From assembly GCF_003584165.1 (NCBI RefSeq), contig NZ_QXFJ01000017.1:1-64000 (forward strand): DNA of 64,000 nucleotides. The letters run 5' to 3'. The position numbers and the translations under genes were made by a program. The notes beneath the pieces were generated by a model that ran no database searches, was not told the DNA's origin, and saw nothing but the letters and a program-made list of their open reading frames with translations. Shown here one piece after another: positions 35,817-46,300 of this stretch. The DNA comes from Flagellimonas aequoris (lineage in GTDB: Bacteria; Bacteroidota; Bacteroidia; Flavobacteriales; Flavobacteriaceae). Position 1 is the first letter of the stretch. Every line of letters begins with the position of its first letter.

Positions 35817-36239
35817 CTATATCTCGGAGTCGAAAAATTTCTTGACCAGGTTCCTCAACTCTCTTACTTGGGTTTTGTTCAATTGAAATTGTTCAAAATC
35901 CGACACATGTGTATTGGATTTTTCAGCAATCAATACTTCACTTCCTTCCTCCATGGCTATATTGTGCCATCTTCCTTGAGGAATATTATATATTACATCG
36001 GACCTCATGAGCTCCGCCTCAAAAATGGGCTCGCCATTGTGGATAGTCGCTCCGATCAATACTGCCTGTCCTTTGATGAGGACAAACACTTCATCCGTGT
36101 GCCTATGCACATCCAAATGGAAAATTTGGTCAATGTGCTGTGATTCAATATAATTAAGTTGGGCCAATTGCCATCCTTCCCTTATCAAAAAAGGGTGGTA
36201 GCCAATCCCCGACACCACATAAGTTTCTATCATTTCCAT
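35817..36239 (-). CDS. Cupin-domain protein (copy A, metal ligands intact)
   Basis: Start placed at 36239 (MEMIETYVV), 16 bp past the sugar-porter stop; the longer upstream frame would run into that gene. The product has about 140 residues with one cupin barrel. HRHTDEVFVLIKG and IPQGRWHNIAM supply the His-x-His, Glu and His metal set. Small cupins of this sort can be sugar isomerases, lyases, dioxygenases or sensors. It is a paralogue of the cupin at 38427-38882, sharing the IxTYxVxxxGxHPFLxRxxWQ opening, but only this copy keeps all ligands. Confidence 0.82.
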   Translation of the reverse strand: MEMIETYVVSGIGYHPFLIREGWQLAQLNYIESQHIDQIFHLDVHRHTDEVFVLIKGQAVLIGATIHNGEPIFEAELMRSDVIYNIPQGRWHNIAMEEGSEVLIAEKSNTHVSDFEQFQLNKTQVRELRNLVKKFFDSEI

Positions 36240-36255
36240 ATTTTTAAAACATTCA

Positions 36256-37701
36256 TTATCCCTGTTTTTTTGTCCAACTGTGTTGTATTTCTTCCAAGGT
36301 CTTTCCTTTGGTCTCGGGCACAAACCGCCAAATGAACCATATGGCGGGAAGGGTCAGTGCGGCATATAGAAAAAATGTCCCCGAAGGCATAATTTCCTTT
36401 ATTAGCATAGGATTGGTCAGCGTTATCAAGAATCCGGTGGTCATTAAGGAAAAGCTCCCCACCGATACTGCAAGCCCTCTAATAGATGTTGGGAATATCT
36501 CACTGATCACCACCCATACAACGGGACCAAAAGAAAAGGCAAAACAGGCCACATAAACCAATAAAGGAACAATGACGTATGATGACCCAACGGCAAACAG
36601 AATACCTATGGAAGACAATGAAATGAACGTACCCACAACCCCTGCCAACAACAATTTCCTTCTTCCTAGGCTATCAATCTTAAAGATGGCCACAAAAGTG
36701 AAGGCGCTATTGACAATTCCTACCATTACAGCTCCCAAAAAGGAGTTCTCCACACTATTGACCGATTCGTTGATAATGTTGGGAGCAAAATACATGATGG
36801 CAGCTATTCCGCTCAAGTGGGAGAACATGGGTAGTAAAATACCTATCAAAAGCGGAGTTCTCAGCACGGGATTCAATAGTTCCTTTATCCCTTTTGATTC
36901 TTCCTTAACGGCACTTCGAATTTCATTCAAGCTGGTCCTGGCATACTCGGGCCCGTTGACCTTCTGCATGATTTCGTTGGCTTCTTCAAACCTGTCTTTG
37001 GATACCAGCCATCTTGGGGATTCTGGCACAAAGAACAGCAGTAGAAAGAACAAAAGGGCAATGGGAATTTCAGTACCCAGCATTCCCCTCCAAAGCTCAC
37101 TTACAAAAAGCCAGTTGATAAAACTGGAAGGTTCCTGTGCAATGACTCCCGCTGCATCACCTGCAAAACCCAGCACCAACCAGTCAACAAGAAAGGCGAA
37201 CAAGATACCCAGGGTTATGGACAATTGATAAAGAGATACCATTCTCCCACGGCTGTTAGGCATGGAGAGTTCCGAGATATATATTGGTGCCACCACCGAG
37301 GTAATACCAACGCCAACTCCTCCAAGCAGGCGTACCGAAATGAGTACTTTTAGGGAAAGATCTTTATTGGCCAAAATCCAGAGTGGATTTTCCAGATCTC
37401 CCAAAAACTGTGGTGGGAGCATGGATCCGACCGCAGAAAGCGTAAGACAGCCTGCGGCAATGATGAGTGTTTTTTTTCGGCCCAATCCGTCCGTTATAGC
37501 GCCAGAAGCTATACAACCAATGATGGTTCCCAAAAGTGCGGAGGAAACAACCCAACCCAACATAGCTGGTGTAAGGTCAAATTGTTGTTCCAAGAAGCCA
37601 TTGCAGCCAGAGATTATAGCGGTATCATAGCCGAACAAAAAGCCCCCAATGGTTGAAACAAAACTTATCCTCAATAAATAAAATGATATCTTACTCTTCA
37701 T
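36256..37701 (-). CDS. MFS sugar porter (XylE/GLUT-like)
   Basis: The 481-residue protein has twelve predicted membrane helices and the sugar-porter signatures: GGFLFGYDTAIISGC in helix 1, DGLGRKKT in the 2-3 loop, PESPRWLVSKDRFEEA in the central loop, DSLGRRKLLLAG in the 8-9 loop and PETKGKTLEEIQ at the C-terminus. It imports a monosaccharide, generally by proton symport, across the inner membrane. In this locus it would carry the hexose set free by the GH38 and GH76-like proteins. It is preceded by the RraA-like gene (21 bp) and followed by cupin A. Confidence 0.93.
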   Translation of the reverse strand: MKSKISFYLLRISFVSTIGGFLFGYDTAIISGCNGFLEQQFDLTPAMLGWVVSSALLGTIIGCIASGAITDGLGRKKTLIIAAGCLTLSAVGSMLPPQFLGDLENPLWILANKDLSLKVLISVRLLGGVGVGITSVVAPIYISELSMPNSRGRMVSLYQLSITLGILFAFLVDWLVLGFAGDAAGVIAQEPSSFINWLFVSELWRGMLGTEIPIALLFFLLLFFVPESPRWLVSKDRFEEANEIMQKVNGPEYARTSLNEIRSAVKEESKGIKELLNPVLRTPLLIGILLPMFSHLSGIAAIMYFAPNIINESVNSVENSFLGAVMVGIVNSAFTFVAIFKIDSLGRRKLLLAGVVGTFISLSSIGILFAVGSSYVIVPLLVYVACFAFSFGPVVWVVISEIFPTSIRGLAVSVGSFSLMTTGFLITLTNPMLIKEIMPSGTFFLYAALTLPAIWFIWRFVPETKGKTLEEIQHSWTKKQG

Positions 37702-37722
37702 TTCGTGTTTCTTATACCGGCA

Positions 37723-38430
37723 TTACATGATGCCAAATTTGTCAAATGCATCCACGGTGCTCATTCCTTCTTCCAATGCTTTTTTGACCAATTGTTCACC
37801 ACGGGCCTTTTCAATGGCTCCGCTGAACGCCTCGACCACCACTTCCGAAGGGACCACAAGGACCCCATCCCGATCCCCATAGATCACATCTCCTGGGTTT
37901 ACCCTTACCCCATCGATCTCAATGGGCACACGATAATCAATTACCTTTCCCCTAGGACCTTGATCCTGGGCATAGCCCCCATAACTGAATGTAGGGAACC
38001 CCAACTTCAATATCTCGTTGGTATCCCTAGACCATCCATGCAATACAGCCCCGGATGCCATAAGTTTCATGGCCCTTGTGCTCATCAATCCACCCCAAAG
38101 CGCATACCTCGGAGAAGCACCTGAACATATATATACCTCGTTTGGCCGTAAACTGTCCAAAGCCTCGAACATTAGCCCAAAGGGCTTCATCATCATAGCG
38201 TTTTTGGTATTTTCCACCACTTCTTCAAAGACATCGGCCTCCAACACTGGCATGGCACGCCCGATGACCACAAAATCATTGTGCAAGGGCTTTATTGTTG
38301 GGGGCAAAAATTGGTTTCGAAACCCAATTTTATCCAAAATGTCCCCGACAAGAGCAACAAAAAGCTCCTTCTTGGCAATGGAGAACAATTCATCATCAGT
38401 TTTCCAGAGTGTTTTTTTAGGATCGATCAT
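37723..38430 (-). CDS. RraA-like / HMG-aldolase family protein
   Basis: The 235-residue protein belongs to the RraA/4-hydroxy-4-methyl-2-oxoglutarate aldolase superfamily. GRAMPVLEAD, WGGLMSTRAMKLMASGAVLHGWSRDTNEI and VNPGDVIYGDRDGVLVVP carry the Arg-Asp pair and the phosphate/pyruvate pocket of metal-dependent pyruvate aldolases. Its start overlaps the stop of cupin B (ATGA). RNase E regulation is unlikely as the protein is in a catabolic array; retro-aldol cleavage or decarboxylation of an oxo-acid is more plausible. The substrate is unknown. It offers a second way to make pyruvate besides KdgA. Confidence 0.85.
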   Translation of the reverse strand: MIDPKKTLWKTDDELFSIAKKELFVALVGDILDKIGFRNQFLPPTIKPLHNDFVVIGRAMPVLEADVFEEVVENTKNAMMMKPFGLMFEALDSLRPNEVYICSGASPRYALWGGLMSTRAMKLMASGAVLHGWSRDTNEILKLGFPTFSYGGYAQDQGPRGKVIDYRVPIEIDGVRVNPGDVIYGDRDGVLVVPSEVVVEAFSGAIEKARGEQLVKKALEEGMSTVDAFDKFGIM

Positions 38431-38882
38431 AATTTTACTTTTTTGGAATTGAACAATTCCCTCAAGAGATTTAACTGTGCTTCATTTAATTGAACTGTAA
38501 CCGTGTCGTTCAACTGGGTATCTGGCTTTTCGAGTAAGATGAGTTCCGATCCCTCCTCCATTATAAAAGTGTACCACCTTTTTTTTGGAATATTGTAGGA
38601 CACCCCTTTCTTCAGTAGTTCCATTTCAAAATGGGTAAGGTCATCCACAGTTTCCATTGCGATAACATAAACGGTCCCGGACATTAAGGCTATACCCTTG
38701 TCGGTGTCATCATGTCTGTATAATGTTCCCATATTTAAAAAACCATACTTTTCAAAATAATTCAACTTGACCATTTGCCAACTGTCCCGGACCAAGAAAG
38801 GATGACTGCCCTTGTCTTGAATACAATAGGTATCTATGGTACCTAAATTGGGAAGTTTCCCTTCTGCCTTCTTGTTTGTCAT
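38427..38882 (-). CDS. Cupin-like protein (copy B, metal ligands degenerate)
   Basis: The 151-residue protein aligns with cupin A: TYCIQDKGSHPFLVRDSWQMVKLNYFE and PKKRWYTFIMEEGSELILLEKPDTQ. Where copy A has HRHTDE and RWHN, this copy has YRHDDTDK and RWYT, so the first His, the Glu and the last His are replaced. It probably does not hold the catalytic metal and may be a partner, sensor or scaffold for copy A. It lies 8 bp after GH38 copy 2 and overlaps the RraA-like start, so it is firmly in the operon. Confidence 0.8.
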   Translation of the reverse strand: MTNKKAEGKLPNLGTIDTYCIQDKGSHPFLVRDSWQMVKLNYFEKYGFLNMGTLYRHDDTDKGIALMSGTVYVIAMETVDDLTHFEMELLKKGVSYNIPKKRWYTFIMEEGSELILLEKPDTQLNDTVTVQLNEAQLNLLRELFNSKKVKL

Positions 38883-38890
38883 TAATAGGC

Positions 38891-41770
38891 TTACTTTTTT
38901 AAGATTAGTTTATACGTGTCGATGGAATTGTGTCCGATATCCACATTCAAGTTTTTGGAAATTTTTCCCAGGGACTCCTTGTCTTCCTCTATCAAGTTTG
39001 TGCGGATCAATTCTTGAAATTGAGTAGGAAGGGAAATAGTTGCATGTCTGTCCTTACCTTCCATTTCCACCAATCTGACAATGACATCCTCCCCGCTCTC
39101 ACTTTTTTTAATTGTACTTATCCGCACCATGGGTTCCGACACTTTAAAAAAGCCCATCTCTTGTGGCAAGGTTCCCGAGCCATCGGAATGCTTCTTCAAC
39201 ACAGCGCGGAACGGATGGTTGGACCCTACTCCGAATTCGTACGAAATCCTATCGCCAGGCACATGGGACGCCACGGAAAACTTAAAATGATGGTCTCCCG
39301 TTTGATGGTACCAATTACCCTCTGCATGACAGCTCTTATGGGATGCCAACAATATCCCTTGAAGTACAGTATAATCAACAGCTTCCCGTGTCGGGTCCAC
39401 CCAATCCGCCAAGGCTACGTCTGTTCCCAGCGTTACTGCCAGATCATCATTCTGAGATGATATATAGTTCATCACCTCCCTTGGTCTGATCGTCACAGGT
39501 TTTTGGTCATAGCTGCCACCCCAGGCCCATCCACCGGGAGCTTCCTTCATTTCGCTTTTGCCAACTTCCGCTATAGCCATGGGAACTTCGTATTTGATTC
39601 TCGATCCTACCATCTGTAGGGGAAGTGCAAAACGGAATTCACGATTATGGGTTCCGTCCCAATCCAACAAATCGATAAAAAAATCTATTTTCTTTTCATG
39701 GTGGTACACCCTGATCCGTTGGACAATTCCCGTATGTTTAAACTTTGTTTCGTTCTTAAACTCGGCAAATACATCGCCGTCCGAAGTTAGGGCCCAATTT
39801 GCGACATGGTCGCTCATCTTGTCATAATCCTGCATATTGGGTTCCGTTATCTGCGTAAACTCACCGGCCCCATTACCATTATATCCTAGGGTAAGAACAT
39901 CCCCACCCGAAAATCTAGTCGTATTCAACACTTCTTTATCAAGGACCTTGTCATACAGGTATGCTATACCACCATCTCCAAGTTGAATTGAATAGAACTG
40001 GTTGGTCAGGGAATTGGGAAGTACGGTTTTATTGGTTGCAACGGCCTTTCTTCCTTTTTTGAGGTAATAGGTCTTATATCCGATTGCAGGTATTTTTGAA
40101 GCGTGAAAATAAAGTAATTTACCATTGGCATCTGACATTTGAGAGGGCACGACCATCCCTTTTTCATCAATCACATAAAATGGCCCGTTGTCTTCCAACT
40201 CCACCGTCACCAAGCCGTCCCTATCCCAAGATAGGTCATTGAATACCAAAATGGCATTCTTTGCTTTGGTCGCGACCTTGTTTGAAATGGATTTTAAGGA
40301 TGAATCCAAAATTCTATCCGCTTCATTCGCCGCAAACTCAAGCTTTGATCTAAAGATGCTATCTGTGATATCCCCATTTTTTCCGCCCCAACCGTGATCG
40401 GGATAAATGGACTCTTCAAATGCCTTGGACAGTTCCTTTTGTGGATAGTCTTCAAAGGAATCTTTGAGCAGGGCATCAACTGTACCGAATATCTCAGCTG
40501 AGGGTAACAGCCTGCCCGCCTTTCTTGATGCGGTTACAGCTTCATAATGTCCGGGACCGTGGATATACGCCCATAAATCGGGCCTGCTACCTTCCAACTG
40601 TTCAAATTTGGCTCCCGGCCGTTTGATTTCGGAAAGAAATCCTGACACGGTTGAGTGTCTTATTTTGGGCATTGCCATTCCTGTTGTGGAAACAATGTTG
40701 TTCCATTCCTTTATCAGATTACCATAGTTGGCCGGCCCCGAGGCATCATTGCTGATGACAATGGCAAAATGGGGAGGCAGGTTATGCTCTTTGTAATAAT
40801 CACTCCACATCTCCACTCGGTTTTGTATCTTATGCATTGCCTCAATGGCATCCTCTTCAAACAGCTTATAGAATATTACTGCCCAGCCATAGTTTCCAGG
40901 GGTATAGGTAAGAACTGAAGAACCATCCGGGGAGTACCATTCATAAAAACCCTCCCTCATTCTGGACACAAATAAATTCTCCACATCGGCCTTTGCCAAT
41001 ATCTGGGGAAATTGAAGCGTTCGCCCGGGCACATCGGTATTAAAGGCAGTTTCTTCAACGATCCCATCAAAGTTGTCCTTGATCCAACGTTTTCCGAAAT
41101 ACATTTCACGAACAAGCTGTTCTCCTGTTTGCATTCCCTCATAGGGTTGGTTGTATGTGGCCCCCCACGTAAACCTTCCTTCTTTCTGTCTTTGGATGAC
41201 CTCTTCCTTTCTTTCAGGAAATTCTTCAATGAACTCCTTTAAGTTTAGCGCCTGTTCCATTCCAAAACGATATTCCTTATCTTTCTTCATGATGTCAAGG
41301 GCAGGAGCTATAATATCGTTAACCCTTTCATGGCGACAGTAATCTGGTGTATCCATCCATGCAATGTCCTGATGTGAAGATGAAATAATATGGAACGTTC
41401 CCTCCTTAAAGTACCCCCAATCCGAAGTTACCAGAGGTTTAAACAATTGTTCTTTGACCGCATGTTTCTTTGAGGCCACAATCTTCATTGTTTGTGGTTT
41501 CCCAAAAACCGGTAACCACACCCATGCTTTACCGTTTTCAAATTCCAAATTAGAGGTATAGCCATTTTCAAGAACAATTCCTTTGAAATCCCGTGGGCGT
41601 TCCAGGTCTAGGAAGGCCTTGGTTACGAGATTTTTTCCTTGTTGATGGTACTCATAAGGTTTTACATATTCTATGGCAACCATGGTCAAGTTTGTATCGG
41701 TCTGGCCAAAGCCATGGCAACACCACATTACAAACAAAATATGTAAGTTCCTTTTGATTTTTGATGCCAT
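38891..41770 (-). CDS. GH38-family alpha-mannosidase-like protein (copy 2), periplasmic
   Basis: Start at 41770 (MASKIKRNL) with a Sec signal ending GFGQ; an ATG six codons upstream is also possible. The product has about 959 residues. A ~110-residue beta domain precedes the GH38 catalytic domain, which has SSSHQDIAWMDTPDYC (zinc His and Asp) and AFNTDVPGRTLQFPQ (candidate nucleophile Asp). The C-terminal half has SCHAEGNWYHQTGDHHFKF. It shares HxDIAW and NxDVPGR with copy 1, marking both as one GH38 subgroup that departs from characterised mannosidases. It is the first gene after susD, beyond a hairpin, and leads the catabolic array. A role in removing mannosyl or related units is likely. 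Confidence 0.83.
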   Translation of the reverse strand: MASKIKRNLHILFVMWCCHGFGQTDTNLTMVAIEYVKPYEYHQQGKNLVTKAFLDLERPRDFKGIVLENGYTSNLEFENGKAWVWLPVFGKPQTMKIVASKKHAVKEQLFKPLVTSDWGYFKEGTFHIISSSHQDIAWMDTPDYCRHERVNDIIAPALDIMKKDKEYRFGMEQALNLKEFIEEFPERKEEVIQRQKEGRFTWGATYNQPYEGMQTGEQLVREMYFGKRWIKDNFDGIVEETAFNTDVPGRTLQFPQILAKADVENLFVSRMREGFYEWYSPDGSSVLTYTPGNYGWAVIFYKLFEEDAIEAMHKIQNRVEMWSDYYKEHNLPPHFAIVISNDASGPANYGNLIKEWNNIVSTTGMAMPKIRHSTVSGFLSEIKRPGAKFEQLEGSRPDLWAYIHGPGHYEAVTASRKAGRLLPSAEIFGTVDALLKDSFEDYPQKELSKAFEESIYPDHGWGGKNGDITDSIFRSKLEFAANEADRILDSSLKSISNKVATKAKNAILVFNDLSWDRDGLVTVELEDNGPFYVIDEKGMVVPSQMSDANGKLLYFHASKIPAIGYKTYYLKKGRKAVATNKTVLPNSLTNQFYSIQLGDGGIAYLYDKVLDKEVLNTTRFSGGDVLTLGYNGNGAGEFTQITEPNMQDYDKMSDHVANWALTSDGDVFAEFKNETKFKHTGIVQRIRVYHHEKKIDFFIDLLDWDGTHNREFRFALPLQMVGSRIKYEVPMAIAEVGKSEMKEAPGGWAWGGSYDQKPVTIRPREVMNYISSQNDDLAVTLGTDVALADWVDPTREAVDYTVLQGILLASHKSCHAEGNWYHQTGDHHFKFSVASHVPGDRISYEFGVGSNHPFRAVLKKHSDGSGTLPQEMGFFKVSEPMVRISTIKKSESGEDVIVRLVEMEGKDRHATISLPTQFQELIRTNLIEEDKESLGKISKNLNVDIGHNSIDTYKLILKK

Positions 41771-41837
41771 AATTGATTGTGCAATCATAGGGTTCTATTT
41801 TTCTTTCAATTAAGTTACTTGATTTTCCCTTTGGAAG

Positions 41838-41868
41838 AATTCAGCCTTGAAATTTTCAAGGCTGAATT
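41838..41868. terminator. Hairpin between susD and GH38 copy 2
   Basis: Arms AATTCAGCCTTGA (41838-41850) and TCAAGGCTGAATT (41856-41868) are perfectly complementary around a 5-nt loop. The T-run on the minus strand is weak, so termination would be partial. Such hairpins after susCD commonly lower expression of downstream enzyme genes relative to the transporter. Confidence 0.7.
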
Positions 41869-41883
41869 TTCTATACATATGCC

Positions 41884-43377
41884 CTAATCTGCCAGTAAAG
41901 GATTGATCTGAACCTCGGACAATGGTATTGGAAAAGGCAAATAATCCCCAGGCACCACCGCCCCACTGGGCAATTCAAATCCGGCTAGGGGGACAAAGTC
42001 CCCTAGTTGTGTATCAAAGACCATTTGTGTCCTTACAATATCAAAATAGGTTTTGTTCTCCGCACAAAGTTCCCAATACCTTTGTTTCCATACCTCTTTT
42101 CTGAACTCTGACTGTGTTAGACCGGATACTGGGGCCAAACCGGCCCTTTCCCTGATATCGTTCACTGCCTGATAGGACGTTGCGTTGGGATTTCCATCCA
42201 CCTCGTTCTGTGCCTCGGCGTAGGTGAGTAGCACATCGGCATATCTCAACAATGGGAAATTTTTACCATTATTTGGGGCTGTTTGCAAGATTCCCTTATC
42301 AAAAAACTTGTAAACGGCCCAAGGAAAGTCATAGGTCTCCCCTCCTGTTGTAAAGGAATTATAGAAAAAACCCATGTTGTTTCTTCCCCTCAAGTCTTCA
42401 CTGGCGTAACTGTCCAGGAAGGATTCGTCAGGATAATATCCTCCAAATTGAAAAAATGCGGTTTCTGTGAATACAACTCCCTGGGGAAGGAAATAGATAT
42501 TGAATCCATTTGGATAATCCGGTTGGTTATAGTTCAAATCCCAGATATGTTCTTCAAGATTGTCATAATCCGCATTGTTCAACTTGTCAAACCAAGTCAG
42601 GCTACCATCACTTTGGAACAAGGAAAAATCACCACTGTCCATAACCTCCAAAGATTTTGCCCTTGCCAGCTCCATGGTATTGTCCCTATTCAATGGATGC
42701 CCTGCCATGCTGAGATATACCTTGGCCAAAAGGGTTTTTGCAGCTCCAACGGAAGCCCGGCCATTTGCCACAGGAGTAGCAAATTTTAGGTTTTCTTCGG
42801 CAAAGATCAAATCAGGTACAATGGCCTCATCATAGATGTCTGCAATCGGGGTCTTGGGCAACAACCCATCGTTGATCGGCGAAACCGTTGAGGTCAACTT
42901 TAGGGGGACATCCCCAAAAATATTGACCAATAGATAATAATAGTACCCCCTTAGAAAGCGTGCTTCTGCAAGTAGGCTGTTTTTCTCACCGTTATCCAGA
43001 AAATCGACACCCTCTATATTGTCTATCACCAAATTGGCGGATTCAATACCCTTGTAACAACTTTCCCAAAATATTTTCACATAGGAACTACCCGAAGTAT
43101 TGGTCAAATTGTAGTAAAACCCTGTTTCGGGATATTGGGATACATTGTTCCATTGGCCTGTGACCATTTCCAACATTGCACTTGGAAAATCATCAAAACC
43201 ATAACGGGCATATGGCGCATAAAGAAATGAATACACCGAATTCACGGAAGATTCAATATCCTCCTCCGTCTGATAGAAATTCTCATTGGTCTGCATGCTC
43301 CTTGCATCCTCTTCCAAAAAATCTTCACAGGAAGCCAGGCCCAAAACCACACATATAATAATTACATACTTTTTCAT
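41884..43377 (-). CDS. SusD/RagB-family lipoprotein of the LacI-regulated locus
   Basis: Start at 43377 (MKKYVIIICVVLGLASCED), which begins a clear lipoprotein signal; the longer open frame upstream overlaps susC and has no signal. The mature 497-residue product shows SusD blocks: EDFLEEDARSMQTNENFYQTEEDIESSVNSVY, ESANLVIDNIEG, AEARFLRGYYYYLLVNIFGDVPL, LLAKVYLSMAG and RYADVLLTYAEAQNE. It forms the lid of the SusC barrel 10 bp upstream. The ligand is unknown; the GH38 and GH76-like enzymes suggest a mannose-containing oligosaccharide. Confidence 0.95.
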   Translation of the reverse strand: MKKYVIIICVVLGLASCEDFLEEDARSMQTNENFYQTEEDIESSVNSVYSFLYAPYARYGFDDFPSAMLEMVTGQWNNVSQYPETGFYYNLTNTSGSSYVKIFWESCYKGIESANLVIDNIEGVDFLDNGEKNSLLAEARFLRGYYYYLLVNIFGDVPLKLTSTVSPINDGLLPKTPIADIYDEAIVPDLIFAEENLKFATPVANGRASVGAAKTLLAKVYLSMAGHPLNRDNTMELARAKSLEVMDSGDFSLFQSDGSLTWFDKLNNADYDNLEEHIWDLNYNQPDYPNGFNIYFLPQGVVFTETAFFQFGGYYPDESFLDSYASEDLRGRNNMGFFYNSFTTGGETYDFPWAVYKFFDKGILQTAPNNGKNFPLLRYADVLLTYAEAQNEVDGNPNATSYQAVNDIRERAGLAPVSGLTQSEFRKEVWKQRYWELCAENKTYFDIVRTQMVFDTQLGDFVPLAGFELPSGAVVPGDYLPFPIPLSEVQINPLLAD

Positions 43378-43387
43378 TTTCAATCTT

Positions 43388-46300
43388 TTAAAAGTTAAGG
43401 TTAATACCAAACGTATAGGTTCTTGGACGAGGGGTGCCATAAAAGGTCTGTCCTTGCTGTGCATATCCTCCGCCAAAGGAAGAAGCTTCCGGGTCAAAAT
43501 CCCTGTTATGGGCAATCAAGAAGAAATTGTCCATATTAAAGTACAATCGTACGGCCTTCATCCCAAATTTGTCCACTGTGTCAGTAGGTAGTCTATATCC
43601 TAGGTTGAAACTTCTTCCTCTGACAAAAGAACCATCTTCCAACCAATGACTGTCCGCAAAACTGCCAAAATCGGTGTTCCAGGGATCAGACCCCATACGC
43701 AATGCCGGGACCATAGTGTTTTGATTATCAGGTGTCCAAGCGTCTTTCAATACCGTTGCATAACCCGAAGCATACCAAGTACGGTCCTCGACGGTAAGTG
43801 CCGCCACATTCTGTATTTTGTTTCCCTGTCTGATCTGGATATCCATGTTCATGTCCCAGTTCTTGTAGCGAACAGAAGTGGAAACCGTCATATCATAGTC
43901 GCCAAAGGGACTTCCCAAAAATTTCATATCGGCTTCATCAAACTGACCGTCATTATTGACATCGTTCCTTTTGATGTCACCTGGTCTTTTACCGTATCTG
44001 GCCGCTTCCTCAACCTCATCGGTACCCCAAGTCCCCAATCGTTCAACGCCTATAAAAGATCCCATTGGTTTACCTACCCTCAATATTGTGGCATTGCCCA
44101 AAAAGCCGGAGGATATTACATCTGCATCGGTTGCACCAAGTTTAAGAACCTTGTTCCTGTTCTTTGAAAATACCGCTCCAATGTTCCAGTTAAAGTCGGC
44201 GTTTCTAACTATATCACCTGATAAAGCCAGTTCTATACCCCTGTTCTGAACACTTCCAATATTGGAGGTAACCGTGGAATAACCAGAAACCGTGGAAACC
44301 GGCACATTGAACAGAAGATCTGTGGTTTTCTTGTTGTACCAATCCGCTGTAAGGGACAAACGATCATTGAACATCCGGATATCTGTCCCGATGTTGAGCT
44401 GGGCCGTTCGTTCCCATTTCAAGTCAGGGTTCGGTGCCCCACCAATACCTGATCCCTTAACAATCTGGTTGTTCAGGTTTATGGTATAGTTCCCAATAGT
44501 ACCCAAGGAAGAATATGGGGCAGGCGAATTACCTGTTATACCATAGCTTCCCCTTAGCTTAAGAAAGGATACCAGTTTTGAAAGGGATTCATTTTCGGCA
44601 ATGAAGTTTTCCTTTGACACCACCCATCCCAAGGCACCGGAAGGGAAAAAGGAATACTTGTTATCCGCACCGAAGACAGAAGAACCGTCATATCGGGAAC
44701 TGAAAGTAACCAAGTATTTCTCATCGTAAACATAGTTCAACCTTCCAAAAAAGGAGTTTAACGAAAATGCACTGTATGCCGAACTGACCGTTGGTGGTTG
44801 GGAACCTACGCCCAAATTGTAATATTTAAAAAACTCGGTCGTGTACCCTGAAGAATTGGCCCCCAGGTTATGGGTATCGGAAGAAGACCATTGGGCACCC
44901 AACATTGCATTGAAATGATGTTTCTCGTTGAAGTACTTATCGTACGTGAAGTAATTGTCCGACGTCCATATGGTAGTTCTAAATGTGCTGCCATTAGCAC
45001 TTCCTAAGCCATTCCCGGAAATGTTCTTATAGGTGTTCCATGAATAGCTCAGGTTATTCAGGGTTTCATTGGTATAAACCGATTTAAACTCCAACCCCTC
45101 GTAAAGCTTGAACTGTGCAAAACCACTAAAACGTAAATTGGATTCCCTGACCGGTGACTCTCCCAAGGAATTATTGGATAGGGCCACGGGATTATTCCCC
45201 TCAAAATAATAAATATCAGGTTCGCCACTGGTATTATAGCCCCAGTCCCGGAACGTGGCAAAACTGCCATCAGGGAACTGAACTGGTAAAATAGGAGGGG
45301 TCTCAATCAAGGTACGGGACAAGTTGAGTCCGCCTATACCTAAATTACTCCTTATCTGTTGTGTTACGGACCAACCGTTAAGCTCTCCGCCTACCGTTAG
45401 CCAATCACTCAAATCGTATTCCACGTTTACCCTGTATGTGGCCTTCTTCTGGTAATCTGATTTGAACAGCCCTTGTTCGTCATTGAGTCCCAAGAAAATT
45501 CCAGTACGGGATTTTTCGGTTCCATTGGTTATGGACAAGTGATGGTGCGTTGAATATGCCGTCCTCAATGCTTCATCTTGCCAATTGGTATTATAGATCG
45601 GATCGTTGTTCTCATCAAACAAAAGGGGGTAATCATCATGAAGCCTTGGTCTTATGACCTCGTCATATGAGCCTCTCGCCGGATCGTATTCCCACATTCT
45701 TTTGAAGAGTTCCATATAGCCGTCGGCATCCAACATTTCTATTTCCCTTGCGGCAACACCAATACTTAAATTACCATCATAGGTAACATTGAAACCTCCT
45801 TCTTTTCCTTTCTTTGTAGTGAAGAGAATAACCCCATTAGTTCCCCTCGCACCATAAATGGCTGTGGCCGAAGCATCCTTGAGCACCGATACGGAAGCAA
45901 AGTCCGAAGGATGGTAACCGTTAATATTGTTTGTGATAACGCCATCTACAAGAATCAAAGGCGTATTGGACCCGTTTATCGAAGAAAACCCCCTGATGTT
46001 AAAACTCAAATCCCCTCCAGGGTTCCCATTATTGTTATAAATGTTCAATCCAGGGACCTTGGCCTGAAGGGATTGAAGTGGGTTTGTGGTCACGCGCTCC
46101 TCGAGCTCGCTCTCGGAGACTGTACTGATGGCACTGGTCAAGTCGGAACGCTTAACGGATCCATATCCAACAATGACTACCTCGTCCAAACTGGCTACAT
46201 CCTCTTGAAGGGTGATTGTAACATTGGTCTGTCCATCCATGGGCAGCTCTTGGGTCACGTAACCCAAATACGAAACCACCAAAACAGCACCATCATCCAC

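Noticed and set aside
36240-36323. Extended cupin A start at 36323
   Set aside because: It would overlap the sugar-porter stop and adds a sequence unlike other cupins; the start at 36239 fits the homologous copy B.
41884-43515. Extended susD start at 43515
   Set aside because: The extra 46 residues overlap the 3' end of susC and lack a signal; the ATG at 43377 begins a clear lipoprotein signal peptide.
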